Shown here one piece after another: positions 1-8,521 of a DNA stretch of 64,000 nucleotides. This DNA comes from JAMXLO01 sp963749575 (GTDB taxonomy: Bacteria > Pseudomonadota > Alphaproteobacteria > Acetobacterales > Acetobacteraceae): positions 434,001 to 498,000 of the forward strand of contig CAVVNM010000022.1 of assembly GCA_963749575.1 (NCBI GenBank). Direction: 5' to 3'. Each line of letters starts with the position of its first letter. Position 1 is the stretch's first letter. A model generated the notes under the pieces. It made no database searches, had not been told where the DNA came from, and saw nothing but the letters and a program-made list of their open reading frames with translations. A program made the position numbers and the translations under genes.

Positions 1-320
1 AGTCGGAGTCATTTCTAAGCCGATTGTCATTCACGACGCCGTCTGGTCCCTGCCCACCGGCTGACCAGGACCATTGGGTGCGAGCGGGCAGGAACTTCCG
101 CTTCGGGTCAGTTTCGGAAGATCGTGACCACTCGAATGTCCGCTCACCGCCCACAGCAGCCGTAGGTGGTGGTCCGCGGAACCGTTGCCTTCGACCCAAA
201 GCGGTAATGGCGGCTGCGCACCACGGGGTCGGCCGTATTTTCACTGCGGGCGATGGCTTGCTCGATCCGCCGCCGGCGGGGCGGGATGGATCGCCGCCTG
301 CGTGCCACATGAACCGCCGC
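1..320. other. Left-end stretch without a recognisable gene
   Basis: I see no gene here that I can support. Short open frames exist on the plus strand but their compositions (Arg/Pro/Ala-rich, no motif) are those of GC-rich noise. The stretch may be the eroded edge of the accessory segment that continues to about 730. Confidence 0.4.
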
Positions 321-577
321 CTATCCCGGCGCACCGTCCGCGGATGAAATCGACGACGCGAGCCTGCCACCAAACGATCCCCGGATGACAGTGCACTTGG
401 CCAGGTCCTGCGCAAGTTCACGCGCACGCCGCAGAGTCTTGGCGTGCGGCACACGGCGCATCATTGCCAGTTGGTCCTCGGTGAGCAGCTGTGCATCCGG
501 GTCGTGCGTCAGGAAGTACCCTGAACCAGCGTTCCGTCACCTTGGCGTCGGGCTACCATAGTGACTTGCCGGCTCAT
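321..577 (-). pseudogene. Possible frameshifted small ORF, unknown function
   Basis: On the minus strand an ATG at 577 opens a frame that stops after 22 codons, while the frame one base over runs on for about 70 codons to a stop at 321-323. That second frame has believable composition, with an acidic then Lys/Arg-rich helix around residues 25-60. Restoring one base near 538 joins them into a protein of about 85 residues. I do not recognise the family. It could be a damaged small regulatory protein or chance; the case rests only on reading-frame continuity. Confidence 0.25.
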
Positions 578-599
578 ACTTCGTTATCGAAGACGAAAA

Positions 600-698
600 T
601 TGAAACCACGGATGCACACGGATAAGTGGCGCAATGGCATGGCCGGGCACACCGCACCAACGATGTCCGTGTAGATCCGTGTGCATCCGTGGTTTCAA
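600..698. repeat. 24-bp perfect inverted repeat with 51-bp loop
   Basis: Positions 600-623 and 675-698 are exact reverse complements over 24 bases; the right arm ends in CATCCGTGGTTTCAA. The arms contain the imperfect direct repeat ATCCGTG/CATCCGTG, a motif I recall as a dispersed element in many unrelated bacterial genomes. It lies between the damaged small ORF and the 3' end of brnA, where a transcript would fold into a long hairpin. Confidence 0.85.
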
Positions 699-728
699 AT
701 CCTACTGCACGGCGCGCAGATGGCCCAG

Positions 729-1049
729 TCAGCGCTTTATGCCGGCGCGTAACATGGCCTGGCGCAGGATGTCGTTGAGCCTGGACTGGTAGCCTCGCCC
801 GGTCGAGCGCAGCCATGCCAGCACATCGGCATCAACGCGCACCGTCACCTGCTGTTTCACGGGCCGGTAGAACGGGTTGCGCACCGCGTTGTTCCAGAAC
901 GTCTCCGACAGCGGCGGAATGTCGGATGTGTCGACCCGATCCTCCGGGAGTGCCGCAAGTGCCGCGAGCTCGGCCTTCTGCGCCGTCGTCAGCGGCACCG
1001 GCCGATCCGGTTCAATCTCGTGGTCGATGGTACTTTTTTCCTTTTTCAT
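729..1049 (-). CDS. brnA: BrnA-type antitoxin
   Basis: Antitoxin of a type II BrnT/BrnA module, predicted to neutralise the toxin and autorepress the operon through its C-terminal ribbon-helix-helix-like region. The 106-residue product shows the family hallmarks: an acidic Pro-rich N-terminus, then FWNNAVRNPFYRPVKQQVTV (51-70), then the DADVLAWLR and GYQSRLNDILR segments that match the BrnA DNA-binding region. The ATG at 1049 gives the usual BrnA length; a longer upstream reading is only the shadow of brnT. It overlaps the end of brnT by 38 bases, the usual toxin-first order. Confidence 0.88.
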   Translation of the reverse strand: MKKEKSTIDHEIEPDRPVPLTTAQKAELAALAALPEDRVDTSDIPPLSETFWNNAVRNPFYRPVKQQVTVRVDADVLAWLRSTGRGYQSRLNDILRQAMLRAGIKR

Positions 1050-1326
1050 CACGCAGCCTTTCCGACCTGCCGGCCCGGCGAGCCGAGATGATGTTGATGA
1101 CTTCGCTTCCATCGTATTCGTCGTCCGCGGTGTGCGCGACCACGAGGACCGATACGCCCTCGACCGATCCAATGGTCTGCCAGCGTTGCTCGCCGCCCTC
1201 AATGCGGCCTCGCTCACTGAACGCGAGCGGATCGGCGAACACGCGTGCCGCGGTCTCGAAGGTGATGCCATGCTTATGCCGGTTGCGAGCCGCCTTCGTT
1301 CGGTCCCACCTGAACCGCAGCGCCAT
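1012..1326 (-). CDS. brnT: BrnT-type toxin (ribonuclease)
   Basis: BrnT toxins are small RelE-fold ribonucleases that arrest translation. The 104-residue product begins FRWDRTKAARNRHKHGITFE, matching the family start (F-x-W-D-x-x-K-A-x-x-N-x-x-K-H-G-I-x-F-E), followed by AARVFADPLA and ending with the INIISARRAGRSER motif that carries conserved Arg residues. An ATG six codons further upstream (1344) is also possible. The 3' end overlaps brnA, so the two are co-transcribed and translationally linked. The start sits right beside a dispersed CATTGCGAG-type repeat. Confidence 0.88.
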   Translation of the reverse strand: MALRFRWDRTKAARNRHKHGITFETAARVFADPLAFSERGRIEGGEQRWQTIGSVEGVSVLVVAHTADDEYDGSEVINIISARRAGRSERLRDEKGKKYHRPRD

Positions 1327-1351
1327 CGCGGATCCGCCATCCATTGGAGGG

Positions 1352-1385
1352 GGATTGCTTCGTCGCTCCGCTACTCGCAATGACA
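1352..1385. repeat. Dispersed CATTGCGAG-type repeat, copy 1
   Basis: GGATTGCTTCGTCGCTCCGC followed by TACTCGCAATGACA reads as the bacterial short dispersed repeat usually seen on the other strand as GTCATTGCGAG...GAAGCAATCC. It occupies the divergent gap between brnT and the kinase gene. Related copies lie near 20572 and 27822. Confidence 0.6.
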
Positions 1386-1389
1386 GGGG

Positions 1390-2397
1390 ATGCAGGAGCC
1401 TGTCCCACCCAAAATCCTCACCGCCCTCCACCGCATGGGCCTCCTTTCGCTGGGCACCGACGCGCATGGCGAACGCCTCACCGGCGGCGTGTCGTCGGAC
1501 ATCTGGCGCATCGACCTCGCCACCGGCCCAATCTGCGTGAAGCGCGCGCTGGCGAAGCTGCGCGTGACGGCAGACTGGCGGGCGCCGGTCGAGCGCAACC
1601 GCTACGAGGCGCGCTGGATGCAGCGTGCCAACGCTGCCGCCCCGGGTGCCGCACCACAGCTTCTCGGCCTCGACGAAGCCGCCGGCGCACTGGCCATGCA
1701 GTTCCTGCCGCCCGCCGGCTACCAACTCTGGAAGACCCAGCTTCGTGACGGCGATGCCGACCCGGCCTTCGCCGCCCAGGTCGCGGACACGCTGGCGCGC
1801 ATCCACGCCGCCACTGCCGGCGATCCTGCGGCAGCAACCGACTTCCCCACCGATCGGATCTTCTATGACATCCGCCTGGAGCCGTATCTGGTGGCGACCG
1901 CTGGCGAGCATCCCGATCTTGCGCAGCCCCTCAACGACCTGGTCGCCGTTACCCAGACCAACAGGCGCGCGCTGGTGCACGGCGATGTCAGCCCGAAGAA
2001 CATCCTGCGCGGCCCTGACGGCCCGGTGCTGCTCGATGCCGAGTGCGCCTGGTGGGGCGATCCCGCGTTCGATGTCGCCTTTTGCCTCAACCACCTGCTG
2101 TTGAAGTGCTTGTGGACCCCACCCGCGATCGCCGGATTCCTCGCCTGTTTCGATGCATTCGCTGCCGCCTACATCGCCCGCATCGCCTGGGAACCGCCGG
2201 CCGCACTCGAAGCCCGTGCTGCGCGCCTGCTGCCGGGGCTGTTCCTCGCCAGGGTGGATGGCAAGTCGCCGGTCGAGTACATCACCACCGAGCAGGACAG
2301 AAACCGGGTGCGGCGCACCGCACGAGCGCTGCTCGCTTACCCGGTCGAGCTACTTGGCGATGTGCGCCTGGCCTGGGCGAAGGAGCTATCAGCATGA
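1390..2397 (+). CDS. APH-family phosphotransferase (small-molecule kinase)
   Basis: A 335-residue kinase of the aminoglycoside/choline/methylthioribose phosphotransferase superfamily. The Brenner motif is at 196-204 (VHGDVSPKN: D199 catalytic, N204 metal-binding) and the metal-binding Asp is in LLDAECAWWGDPAFD (D216). Aminoglycoside resistance is unlikely: it is the first gene of a coupled operon with an enolase-like enzyme and a D-2-hydroxyacid dehydrogenase (4-base ATGA overlaps), which implies phosphorylation of a sugar acid or similar metabolite before dehydration and reduction. The substrate is unknown. Homologues with a similar HGDxSPKN...LLDAE block are annotated only as phosphotransferases. 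Confidence 0.8.
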   Translation: MQEPVPPKILTALHRMGLLSLGTDAHGERLTGGVSSDIWRIDLATGPICVKRALAKLRVTADWRAPVERNRYEARWMQRANAAAPGAAPQLLGLDEAAGALAMQFLPPAGYQLWKTQLRDGDADPAFAAQVADTLARIHAATAGDPAAATDFPTDRIFYDIRLEPYLVATAGEHPDLAQPLNDLVAVTQTNRRALVHGDVSPKNILRGPDGPVLLDAECAWWGDPAFDVAFCLNHLLLKCLWTPPAIAGFLACFDAFAAAYIARIAWEPPAALEARAARLLPGLFLARVDGKSPVEYITTEQDRNRVRRTARALLAYPVELLGDVRLAWAKELSA

Positions 2398-3683
2398 CCG
2401 ACACCGCCATTGCGTTCGTGCACGGCCGTCGCGTGTGGGACAGTCGCGGCCGTCCGACAGTGGAGGCCGAGGTGCTGCTGGAGGGTGGCGGCGTTGGCCG
2501 GGCCATCGTGCCGGCGGGTGCGTCCACCGGTACCGGCGAGGCACTGGACCTGCGCGATGGCGGCGAGACGTTCGGCGGCTACGACGTGACGCGCGCGGTC
2601 GGTCACCTGAACGGCGAGATCGCCCGCGCCGTCACCGGCTTGGACGCCGCCGACCAGGCCGCGCTCGACCGCCGCCTGATCGAGCTTGACGGCACCCCCA
2701 GCAAGTCGCGTCTCGGTGGCAACGCGGTGCTGGCGGTGTCGATGGCCTCCGCGCATGCCGCCGCTGCCGCCGCCGGCGAGCCGCTGTATCGCCATCTCGG
2801 CGGGCCGGACGCGAACACGCTGCCGCTGCCGCAGATTCAGATTTTTGGCGGTGGCGCGCATGCCGGACGCCGCGTCGACATTCAGGACTTCCTGGTCGTC
2901 TGTCCCGCCGCCGCCAGCTTCGCTCAGGCGCTCGACTGGACGGCGGAAGTGTATCGCGCCGCCGGCGAGCTGATGCAGGAGGCCGGCACGCTGGCCGGTG
3001 TGGCCGACGAGGGCGGCTGGTGGCCGGCGTTCGCGACCAACGAGCAGGCAATCGAGACGCTGGTGCGGGCGATCGAGCGCGCCGGCTACATCCCCGGCAG
3101 TCAGGTCGCCATCGCGCTCGACGTCGCCGCCTCCGAGTTCGGTCGCGGCGGCATGTATAAGCTGGCGCTGGAGGACAAGGCGCTGGACAGCGGCGGCATG
3201 ATCAAGCTGCTGAGCGGCTGGATCAGGCGCTATCCGATCGTCTCGGTCGAGGATCCGCTGGCGGAAGACGACGATGTCGGATTCGCCGCGTTCACCCGTG
3301 AGGTGGGCGGGCGCGTGCAGGTGATCGGCGACGATTTCTTGGTGTCGCAGGCCTCACGGGTGCGCGAAGCGGCGCTGCGGGCCACGGCGAATGCGGTGCT
3401 GCTGAAGCCCAACCAGCGCGGCACGCTGAGCGAGACGCTCGAGGCCTGGCAGGCGGCGAAGGATGTGGGTTTCGCCGGCATCGTCTCGGCCCGCTCCGGC
3501 GAGACCGAGGACGTGACGATCGTGCACCTCGCGGTCGGCTGGGGCGTGGGTCAGCTCAAGGTCGGCAGCTTCGCGCGCGGCGAGCGCATGGCGAAGTGGA
3601 ACGAGGCGCTGCGCATCGAGGAAGCCCTCGGCGCCCGCACCCGCTTCGCCGGCGGCGCGGCGCTCGCGCGTTCCGCCAAATGA
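2394..3683 (+). CDS. Enolase-family paralogue with altered active site
   Basis: A 429-residue protein collinear with phosphopyruvate hydratase. Retained are the loop AGASTGTGEA (41-50), His156, the acid in ADEGG (E206), metal ligands D243, E286 and D313, and lysines K338 and K389. Two positions invariant in glycolytic enolase differ: the catalytic Glu of IQEF is Asp (D165 in VDIQDF), and the substrate-contacting His of SHRSGETED is Ala (A366 in SARSGETED). Start and end overlap the neighbours by 4 bases. I infer a specialised enolase-superfamily dehydratase acting on a phosphorylated acid made by the adjacent kinase. A functional second enolase cannot be excluded. Confidence 0.82.
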   Translation: MTDTAIAFVHGRRVWDSRGRPTVEAEVLLEGGGVGRAIVPAGASTGTGEALDLRDGGETFGGYDVTRAVGHLNGEIARAVTGLDAADQAALDRRLIELDGTPSKSRLGGNAVLAVSMASAHAAAAAAGEPLYRHLGGPDANTLPLPQIQIFGGGAHAGRRVDIQDFLVVCPAAASFAQALDWTAEVYRAAGELMQEAGTLAGVADEGGWWPAFATNEQAIETLVRAIERAGYIPGSQVAIALDVAASEFGRGGMYKLALEDKALDSGGMIKLLSGWIRRYPIVSVEDPLAEDDDVGFAAFTREVGGRVQVIGDDFLVSQASRVREAALRATANAVLLKPNQRGTLSETLEAWQAAKDVGFAGIVSARSGETEDVTIVHLAVGWGVGQLKVGSFARGERMAKWNEALRIEEALGARTRFAGGAALARSAK

Positions 3684-4612
3684 ACGTGCTGTTCCACTAC
3701 GCGGCCGGGCGCGATCTCGCGGCACGGCTGGCGGCGGTCCCCGCGTTGCGTATCACCGTGTGCCCGGAACATGATGCTGCACTGCTCGCGCGCCTGCTGC
3801 CCGAGACCGACGTGATCTGGCACGTGCTGCAGCGCTGCACCGCCGGGATGATCGCAGCGGCGCCGAAGTTGCGGCTGATCCAGAAGATCGGCGTCGGCGT
3901 CAACACCATCGATCTCGACACGGCGAAGGCACGGGGTATCGCGGTGTGCAACCTGCCCGGCACCAATGCGCGCGCGGTGGCGGAACTGACCCTGGCGCTG
4001 ATGCTGGCGGTGCTGCGCCGGTTGACGCGCTTCGATACGGCGATGCGGCGCGGCGAGTGGCTCGATCCCGAACTGCAGGACGGCATCGGTGAACTGGGCG
4101 GCCGCACCGTCGGCCTGGTCGGCCATGGCGCGATCCCGGGCCTGCTGGCACCGGTGCTGATCGCGCTGGGCTGCCGGGTGATCTACACGTCGCGTACCCA
4201 GCACACCGACGCAGCCGCAGCATGGTGCACGCTCGACGCGCTGCTGGCTGAGGCCGATGTCGTCAGCCTGCATCTGCCGTTGACCGATGCCACCGCGAAC
4301 CTGATCGACGCCGCGGCACTCGCGCGCATGAAGCCCGGCGCGGTACTGATCAACACGGCGCGCGGCGGACTGGTCGATCAGGCGGCGCTGGCCGGGGCGC
4401 TGTCGGCCGGCAGGCTGGCGGGCGCCGGCCTCGACGTGTTCGTCCACGAACCGCACGACGCTTCGGAGGTGCTGTTCCAGCTGCCCAATGTCGTGCTGAC
4501 CCCGCACATCGCCTGGCTCACCACCGGCACATTCGATCGCAGCTTCGCGCTGGCCGCGGAGAACTGCCGCCGGCTGGCCGCAGGCGACCTGTTGCTGCAT
4601 CGGGTCGTGTAG
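3680..4612 (+). CDS. D-2-hydroxyacid dehydrogenase (NAD(P)-dependent)
   Basis: A 310-residue member of the D-isomer-specific 2-hydroxyacid dehydrogenase family. The Rossmann loop GHGAIPG is at 148-154, catalytic Arg228 lies in NTARGGLVD, Glu257 in FVHEP and His276 in TPHIAW, so the Arg-Glu-His set is complete. The ATG at 3680 overlaps the enolase-like stop. It would interconvert a 2-oxoacid and a D-2-hydroxyacid, presumably handling the product or precursor of the enolase-like step. The glycine loop (GxGxxxG) is slightly atypical but still family-like. Confidence 0.85.
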   Translation: MNVLFHYAAGRDLAARLAAVPALRITVCPEHDAALLARLLPETDVIWHVLQRCTAGMIAAAPKLRLIQKIGVGVNTIDLDTAKARGIAVCNLPGTNARAVAELTLALMLAVLRRLTRFDTAMRRGEWLDPELQDGIGELGGRTVGLVGHGAIPGLLAPVLIALGCRVIYTSRTQHTDAAAAWCTLDALLAEADVVSLHLPLTDATANLIDAAALARMKPGAVLINTARGGLVDQAALAGALSAGRLAGAGLDVFVHEPHDASEVLFQLPNVVLTPHIAWLTTGTFDRSFALAAENCRRLAAGDLLLHRVV

Positions 4613-4624
4613 ACGCTCTTGCGG

Positions 4625-4795
4625 ATGACGACCGCCTTCACGCCGCGGTTGGACGCCGGGGGATCAGCCGCTGCCTCGGCGACCTGGTTCGCCCGCATGT
4701 TGCGGGCAGGATGGTCGACCAACTCCGCCCGGTGGCCGGTCCGCGACGATGTCGATACCGTGGTGCGCGCGGTACGCGTGCAGCCCGACCGGTGA
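4625..4795 (+). CDS. Hypothetical 56-residue ORF upstream of potI-like gene
   Basis: An open frame from ATG 4625 to TGA 4793-4795 whose stop overlaps the GTG start of the PotI-like permease, a layout seen in coupled genes. The C-terminal half (WPVRDDVDTVVRAVRVQPDR) has the look of a real C-terminal helix, so this may be the tail of a larger gene whose front was deleted. I recognise no family. Confidence 0.25.
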   Translation: MTTAFTPRLDAGGSAAASATWFARMLRAGWSTNSARWPVRDDVDTVVRAVRVQPDR

Positions 4796-5637
4796 CCCGC
4801 CATGCCTCGCTGCTGACGGCCTGGCTGATCGTCTGCTACGCCTTCCTCTACGCGCCGATCGCGTTTCTCGTGGTTCTCAGCTTCAACGCATCACGGCTGG
4901 TCACCGCGTGGGACGGGTTCTCGCTGCGCTGGTACGCGACGCTGTGGCAGGACCGGACGCTGATCGCCGCGGCGCTGCTGTCGCTGCGCATCGCCGCTGC
5001 CTCGGCTACGCTGGCTTTGATCGTCGGCACGCTGGCCGGCTACGCGCTGGCCAGGTTCGGCCGGTTCCGCACCCGTGGTGCATTCACCGCTGCGCTGGCC
5101 GCGCCGCTGGCGCTGCCCGAGGTGATCACTGGTCTGTCGCTGCTGCTGATGTTCGTCGCATTGCAGCAGGCGATCGGCTGGCCCGTGGGCCGGGGCGCTG
5201 GGACGGTGACGCTGGCGCACGCCTCGGTCTCGGTCGCCTATGTGGCGGTGGTGGTGCGGGCACGGCTCGCCGGCACGCCTGCCGATCTGGAGGCGGCGGC
5301 GATGGACCTCTACGCCCCGCCGTGGAAGGCGTTCGCCCTGGTCACCCTGCCGCTGATGGCGCCGGCGCTGATCTCGGGCTGGCTGCTGGCGTTCACCCTG
5401 TCGCTGGACGACGTGGTGGTGGCAAGCTTCACCTCCGGGCCGGGCGCCTCGACGCTGCCGATGGTGGTGTTCTCCTCGATCAAGCTCGGCCCGACGCCGG
5501 AACTCTACGCGCTCGCCACGGTCATCGTGGCGGCGGTGGCAGCGATGCTGCTGGGGGTGTGGCGGCTCACCGCCTGCTCAGCGCGTGCTCAGAAGGCCGG
5601 CAGCGGGTCCTTGTCACCGATCGACGGCTCTCGGTGA
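4792..5637 (+). CDS. potI: PotI-type ABC transporter permease (orphan)
   Basis: A 281-residue inner-membrane permease very like E. coli PotI of the PotFGHI putrescine importer: FLYAPI followed by SFNASRLVTAW near the N-terminus, then PLALPEVITGLSLLLMFVAL, AYVAVVVRARL, the EAAMDLYA loop (EAA motif contacting the ATPase) and SGWLLAFTLSLDDVVVASF. About six hydrophobic segments. The GTG start at 4792 places translation just before the first membrane helix; the longer upstream reading is Arg-rich and unlike the family. No PotF, PotG or PotH partner lies nearby, so it is probably a leftover of a broken transporter operon or works with components elsewhere. Confidence 0.8.
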   Translation: MTRHASLLTAWLIVCYAFLYAPIAFLVVLSFNASRLVTAWDGFSLRWYATLWQDRTLIAAALLSLRIAAASATLALIVGTLAGYALARFGRFRTRGAFTAALAAPLALPEVITGLSLLLMFVALQQAIGWPVGRGAGTVTLAHASVSVAYVAVVVRARLAGTPADLEAAAMDLYAPPWKAFALVTLPLMAPALISGWLLAFTLSLDDVVVASFTSGPGASTLPMVVFSSIKLGPTPELYALATVIVAAVAAMLLGVWRLTACSARAQKAGSGSLSPIDGSR

Positions 5638-5811
5638 TCGGTCTCCCGCCTGCCGGCCGGCGGCCCCGGATCAAGGACCGCACAGCCCACCACCGCGAGC
5701 AACAGCGCTCCCAGGGCGACGAGCATGGTCGTAAGCATGGTCCTCTCCATCGGTTGGCTGCCAGCCCCGATAGGGGGCGGCGCCAGAGAGATGGACGATG
5801 TGCGAGCGAAA

Positions 5812-5833
5812 CGCTGTGAAGCGTTTCACAGCG
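5812..5833. terminator. 9-bp hairpin between convergent genes
   Basis: CGCTGTGAA (5812-5820) and TTCACAGCG (5825-5833) pair perfectly around a GCGT loop. It sits between the converging potI-like and AlgX-like genes. No T-tract follows on either strand, so intrinsic termination is uncertain; an operator is an alternative. Confidence 0.35.
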
Positions 5834-5880
5834 CAGCCGGTTTCAGTCACGTGGCGCTACGGAAGCCGACGAACGGCCGA

Positions 5881-7092
5881 TCATCGCGGGCCACCGGCGA
5901 GCGTCGCCACTGCCTGCATCATCTGCTTGCCATGATCGCTGTCAGGCGCCACTGCCTCGTTCTCCTCGAACAGGACCACGTCGGCGTCCAGCAGGGACAG
6001 GCGGCGCGCGTCCGCGTCCATCGGCAGTTCATACAGGCGGCCGGCGGCATAATAGAGGTGCCGCTGCTCCCAGTAGAACCAGTCGGTTATGTCGGGCGGG
6101 CAGGCGAGCTTCTCCAGCGTGCTGTTGAGATTTCTGAGGAAACTGCCGCCGACCTCGGTGATCGTCGTGGTGTGGCAGCCGCCGGGCGGCGGGGCCGATT
6201 GGTAGGTCAGTTCCGGCACCGGATAATTGGTGTCCGGGTGCCGCAGATTCATGAGGTCGAGCAGATCGCGATCGCCGCCCTCCGGATGGTACGAGATCCG
6301 CCAGGTGAAGCTGAGCGTCGCCAGCAGCGGGTCGCTCCGCTGCGCGTTCACCGCCGCGATCACCTTCTGTGCCCCGAGCGCGGTTCCCAGCCAGTTCCAA
6401 TGCGTGCCGCCGCGCGGGAACATGCTGATCCCGTATTCCTCGCGCGCGGCGGTGAGGTCAGATGCGGTATCGGCAAACCGCACGCCATGACGGATCAGGA
6501 TCTCGTCATAGAGCCGGAGCTTCTCCTCGCGGTCCTTGAGCGGAGCCGGGCAGGTGTAGCCCTCGGGCATGTATTGCGGATTCTGCGCCACCTTGGACGG
6601 CGTTATGACATACAGAAAAACCGTCCCGCGCGCCGCGAGGACGTCCTGCATCTGGCGAATCCGTGCCGCCCAGTCTTCGCCCTTGGTGCGCAGTGTCGCA
6701 AGGTCGCGCGTGCAGTATTCGTTCAGGTACGGCCGCTCCATCAACTGCTGATGCTGGCCGACCACCACTTCGGTCGACCCCGCGGTGCCGAGCAGTGTGA
6801 GGTAGATCTGGTTTTTCCAGGTGATCGCCGGCTTGAACATCGGCGACAGCGTGCCGATCGAACGCGAGACCCACTGCTGGTAGCTCCCGGTGAGCACCGC
6901 ATTGAGCGACATGATCGGTGCGGCGTCCTGCATCACACCGGCGATCGTCGTCTTGGTACGAAAACGCAGCTGCGGGACCAACTCCCCGACCGTGGTGTTC
7001 CACATCAGGTAGCCCCATGAGATCAGCGGCAGCGACGCCCCGATGACGAGCGGCAGATGGCCGGGTTTCAGCCAGGCAAACCAGCGCCGCAT
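5881..7092 (-). CDS. AlgX/AlgJ-like SGNH-type acetyltransferase
   Basis: A 403-residue protein with an N-terminal membrane anchor (residues about 13-33) and an extracytoplasmic SGNH-like domain as in AlgJ/AlgX. FLYVITPSKVAQNPQYMPE around 170-185 and GTHWNWLGTALGAQKV around 235-250 match the family blocks containing catalytic Ser/His-type residues (the GTHWN block is diagnostic). It follows the MBOAT gene by one base and is certainly co-transcribed with it. Expected role: O-acetylation of an exported polysaccharide, receiving acetyl groups relayed by the AlgI-like protein. The polysaccharide is unknown, as no glycosyltransferases are nearby. Confidence 0.8.
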   Translation of the reverse strand: MRRWFAWLKPGHLPLVIGASLPLISWGYLMWNTTVGELVPQLRFRTKTTIAGVMQDAAPIMSLNAVLTGSYQQWVSRSIGTLSPMFKPAITWKNQIYLTLLGTAGSTEVVVGQHQQLMERPYLNEYCTRDLATLRTKGEDWAARIRQMQDVLAARGTVFLYVITPSKVAQNPQYMPEGYTCPAPLKDREEKLRLYDEILIRHGVRFADTASDLTAAREEYGISMFPRGGTHWNWLGTALGAQKVIAAVNAQRSDPLLATLSFTWRISYHPEGGDRDLLDLMNLRHPDTNYPVPELTYQSAPPPGGCHTTTITEVGGSFLRNLNSTLEKLACPPDITDWFYWEQRHLYYAAGRLYELPMDADARRLSLLDADVVLFEENEAVAPDSDHGKQMMQAVATLAGGPR

Positions 7093-7093
7093 A

Positions 7094-8521
7094 TCAAAAC
7101 CGGAAATACAGGAACGGTTTGAACGGATCGGCGATCGCCTTGCCGACGGCCAGCACGAACACCAGCGAAAGCGCGGTCTGCATGGCGAGCGTCCAACCTG
7201 GCGCGGTGAACACGGCGTGCCGCAGCCGGTGGAAACCTGGCATGCGCGGCAGGGCGCAGATCACGGCGGCGAGCACCGCGGCGGCTGTCATGTCCGGGGT
7301 GATCAACACGCCGGCAACATGGCTGGCCAGGCTCGGCTGCACCATCGCGCGGAGGAACGCAAATGCCTGATCCATTGAGTGAGCGCGGAAGATTGTCCAG
7401 CCGACAACGACGATCGTGAAGGCGATGAGGTTTGCCACGAATTGCGGCATGCGGTCCAGCAACCGCAGCAGGAACAGCCGGTCGAGCACCAGGAACAGGC
7501 CGTTGTACGCGCCCCAGACGACATAGGTCCACGCCGCGCCGTGCCAGAGTCCGGAGGCAAAAAAGCAGATCCACAAATTGACATAGACCCGTGCCGGCGG
7601 AACGCGATTGCCGCCCAGCGGGATGTAGAGGTACTCGCGGATCCAGGTGGTCAGCGAGATGTGCCAGCGGCGCCAGAACTCGGTGATGCTGCACGCTATG
7701 TACGGCATGTCGAAGTTCTCCCGCAGGCGAAAGCCGAACATGCGGGCGATGCCGATCGCCATGTCGGAATACCCCGAGAAATCAAAGTAGATCTGGAAGG
7801 TGAAGAACAGCACGCCGATCCAGGCATGACCGAAGCCGATGCCTGCCGGGTCGGCGGCGAACACCTGGTCGATGCCGGGGGCCAGCGTGTCGGCAATCAG
7901 CGTCTTCTTCGCCACGCCCATCATGAAACGCAGGAACCCGGCCGAAATGTCGTCGAATCGCGCGGCAGGCAGCGTGCGGAGCTGGCTCTCCATCTCGTGG
8001 TACTTGATAATCGGACCGGCAAGCAGCTTCGGAAAGAAGAACACATAGAGCAGGTAGGTGGTGAACCGTTGCGCCGGCCGGCTGATCTGCCGGTAGATAT
8101 CGACAAGATAGGTGATCTTCTCGAACACGATGAACGAGACGCCGATGGGCAGGATGATGGTGGGCACCGAAATCGGCCCGACCGCGACGCCGTGCAGCAG
8201 CCGGTTCAGGTTCTCGATCAGAAAGTGCGTGTACTTGTAGTGCACGAGAATCCCGAGATTGATCAGCACACCGATGGCGAGCAGCAGTTTCGCCTGCGGC
8301 GACGGGCGCGGCAGGCGGTCGATTCGCTGCGCGATCAGGTGATCGGCCAGCGCCGATGCCAGCACCACCGGCACGAACAGCGGCTCGCTCCAGGTATAGA
8401 ACAGGATGCTCGCACCGAGGATTACGCCAAGCCGCAGCCTCTCCCGCTGCTCGCCAAGCAGGTAGATGAGGTAAACAGAGGGGAAGAAGACGAACAGGAA
8501 CAGCGGCTCGTAGAACAGCAT
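7094..8521 (-). CDS. MBOAT O-acyltransferase, AlgI-like
   Basis: A 475-residue polytopic membrane protein of the MBOAT family. It begins FYEPLFLFVFFPSVYLIY, typical of AlgI/PatA/DltB-like proteins, and carries FDFSGYSDMAIGIARMFGF, the WRRWHISLTTWIREYLYIPL block with its conserved His, and GLWHGAAWTYVVWG with the second, catalytic-type His. It would pass acetyl groups across the inner membrane to the AlgX-like partner encoded immediately downstream. First gene of this minus-strand pair; its promoter must lie in the 148-bp divergent gap shared with the aminotransferase genes. Confidence 0.9.
   Translation of the reverse strand: MLFYEPLFLFVFFPSVYLIYLLGEQRERLRLGVILGASILFYTWSEPLFVPVVLASALADHLIAQRIDRLPRPSPQAKLLLAIGVLINLGILVHYKYTHFLIENLNRLLHGVAVGPISVPTIILPIGVSFIVFEKITYLVDIYRQISRPAQRFTTYLLYVFFFPKLLAGPIIKYHEMESQLRTLPAARFDDISAGFLRFMMGVAKKTLIADTLAPGIDQVFAADPAGIGFGHAWIGVLFFTFQIYFDFSGYSDMAIGIARMFGFRLRENFDMPYIACSITEFWRRWHISLTTWIREYLYIPLGGNRVPPARVYVNLWICFFASGLWHGAAWTYVVWGAYNGLFLVLDRLFLLRLLDRMPQFVANLIAFTIVVVGWTIFRAHSMDQAFAFLRAMVQPSLASHVAGVLITPDMTAAAVLAAVICALPRMPGFHRLRHAVFTAPGWTLAMQTALSLVFVLAVGKAIADPFKPFLYFRF

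Noticed and set aside
1390..2397. Aminoglycoside resistance kinase
   Set aside because: The fold and HGD motif fit the wider superfamily, but operon coupling to enolase-like and dehydrogenase genes points to metabolism, and no resistance or mobile context is present.
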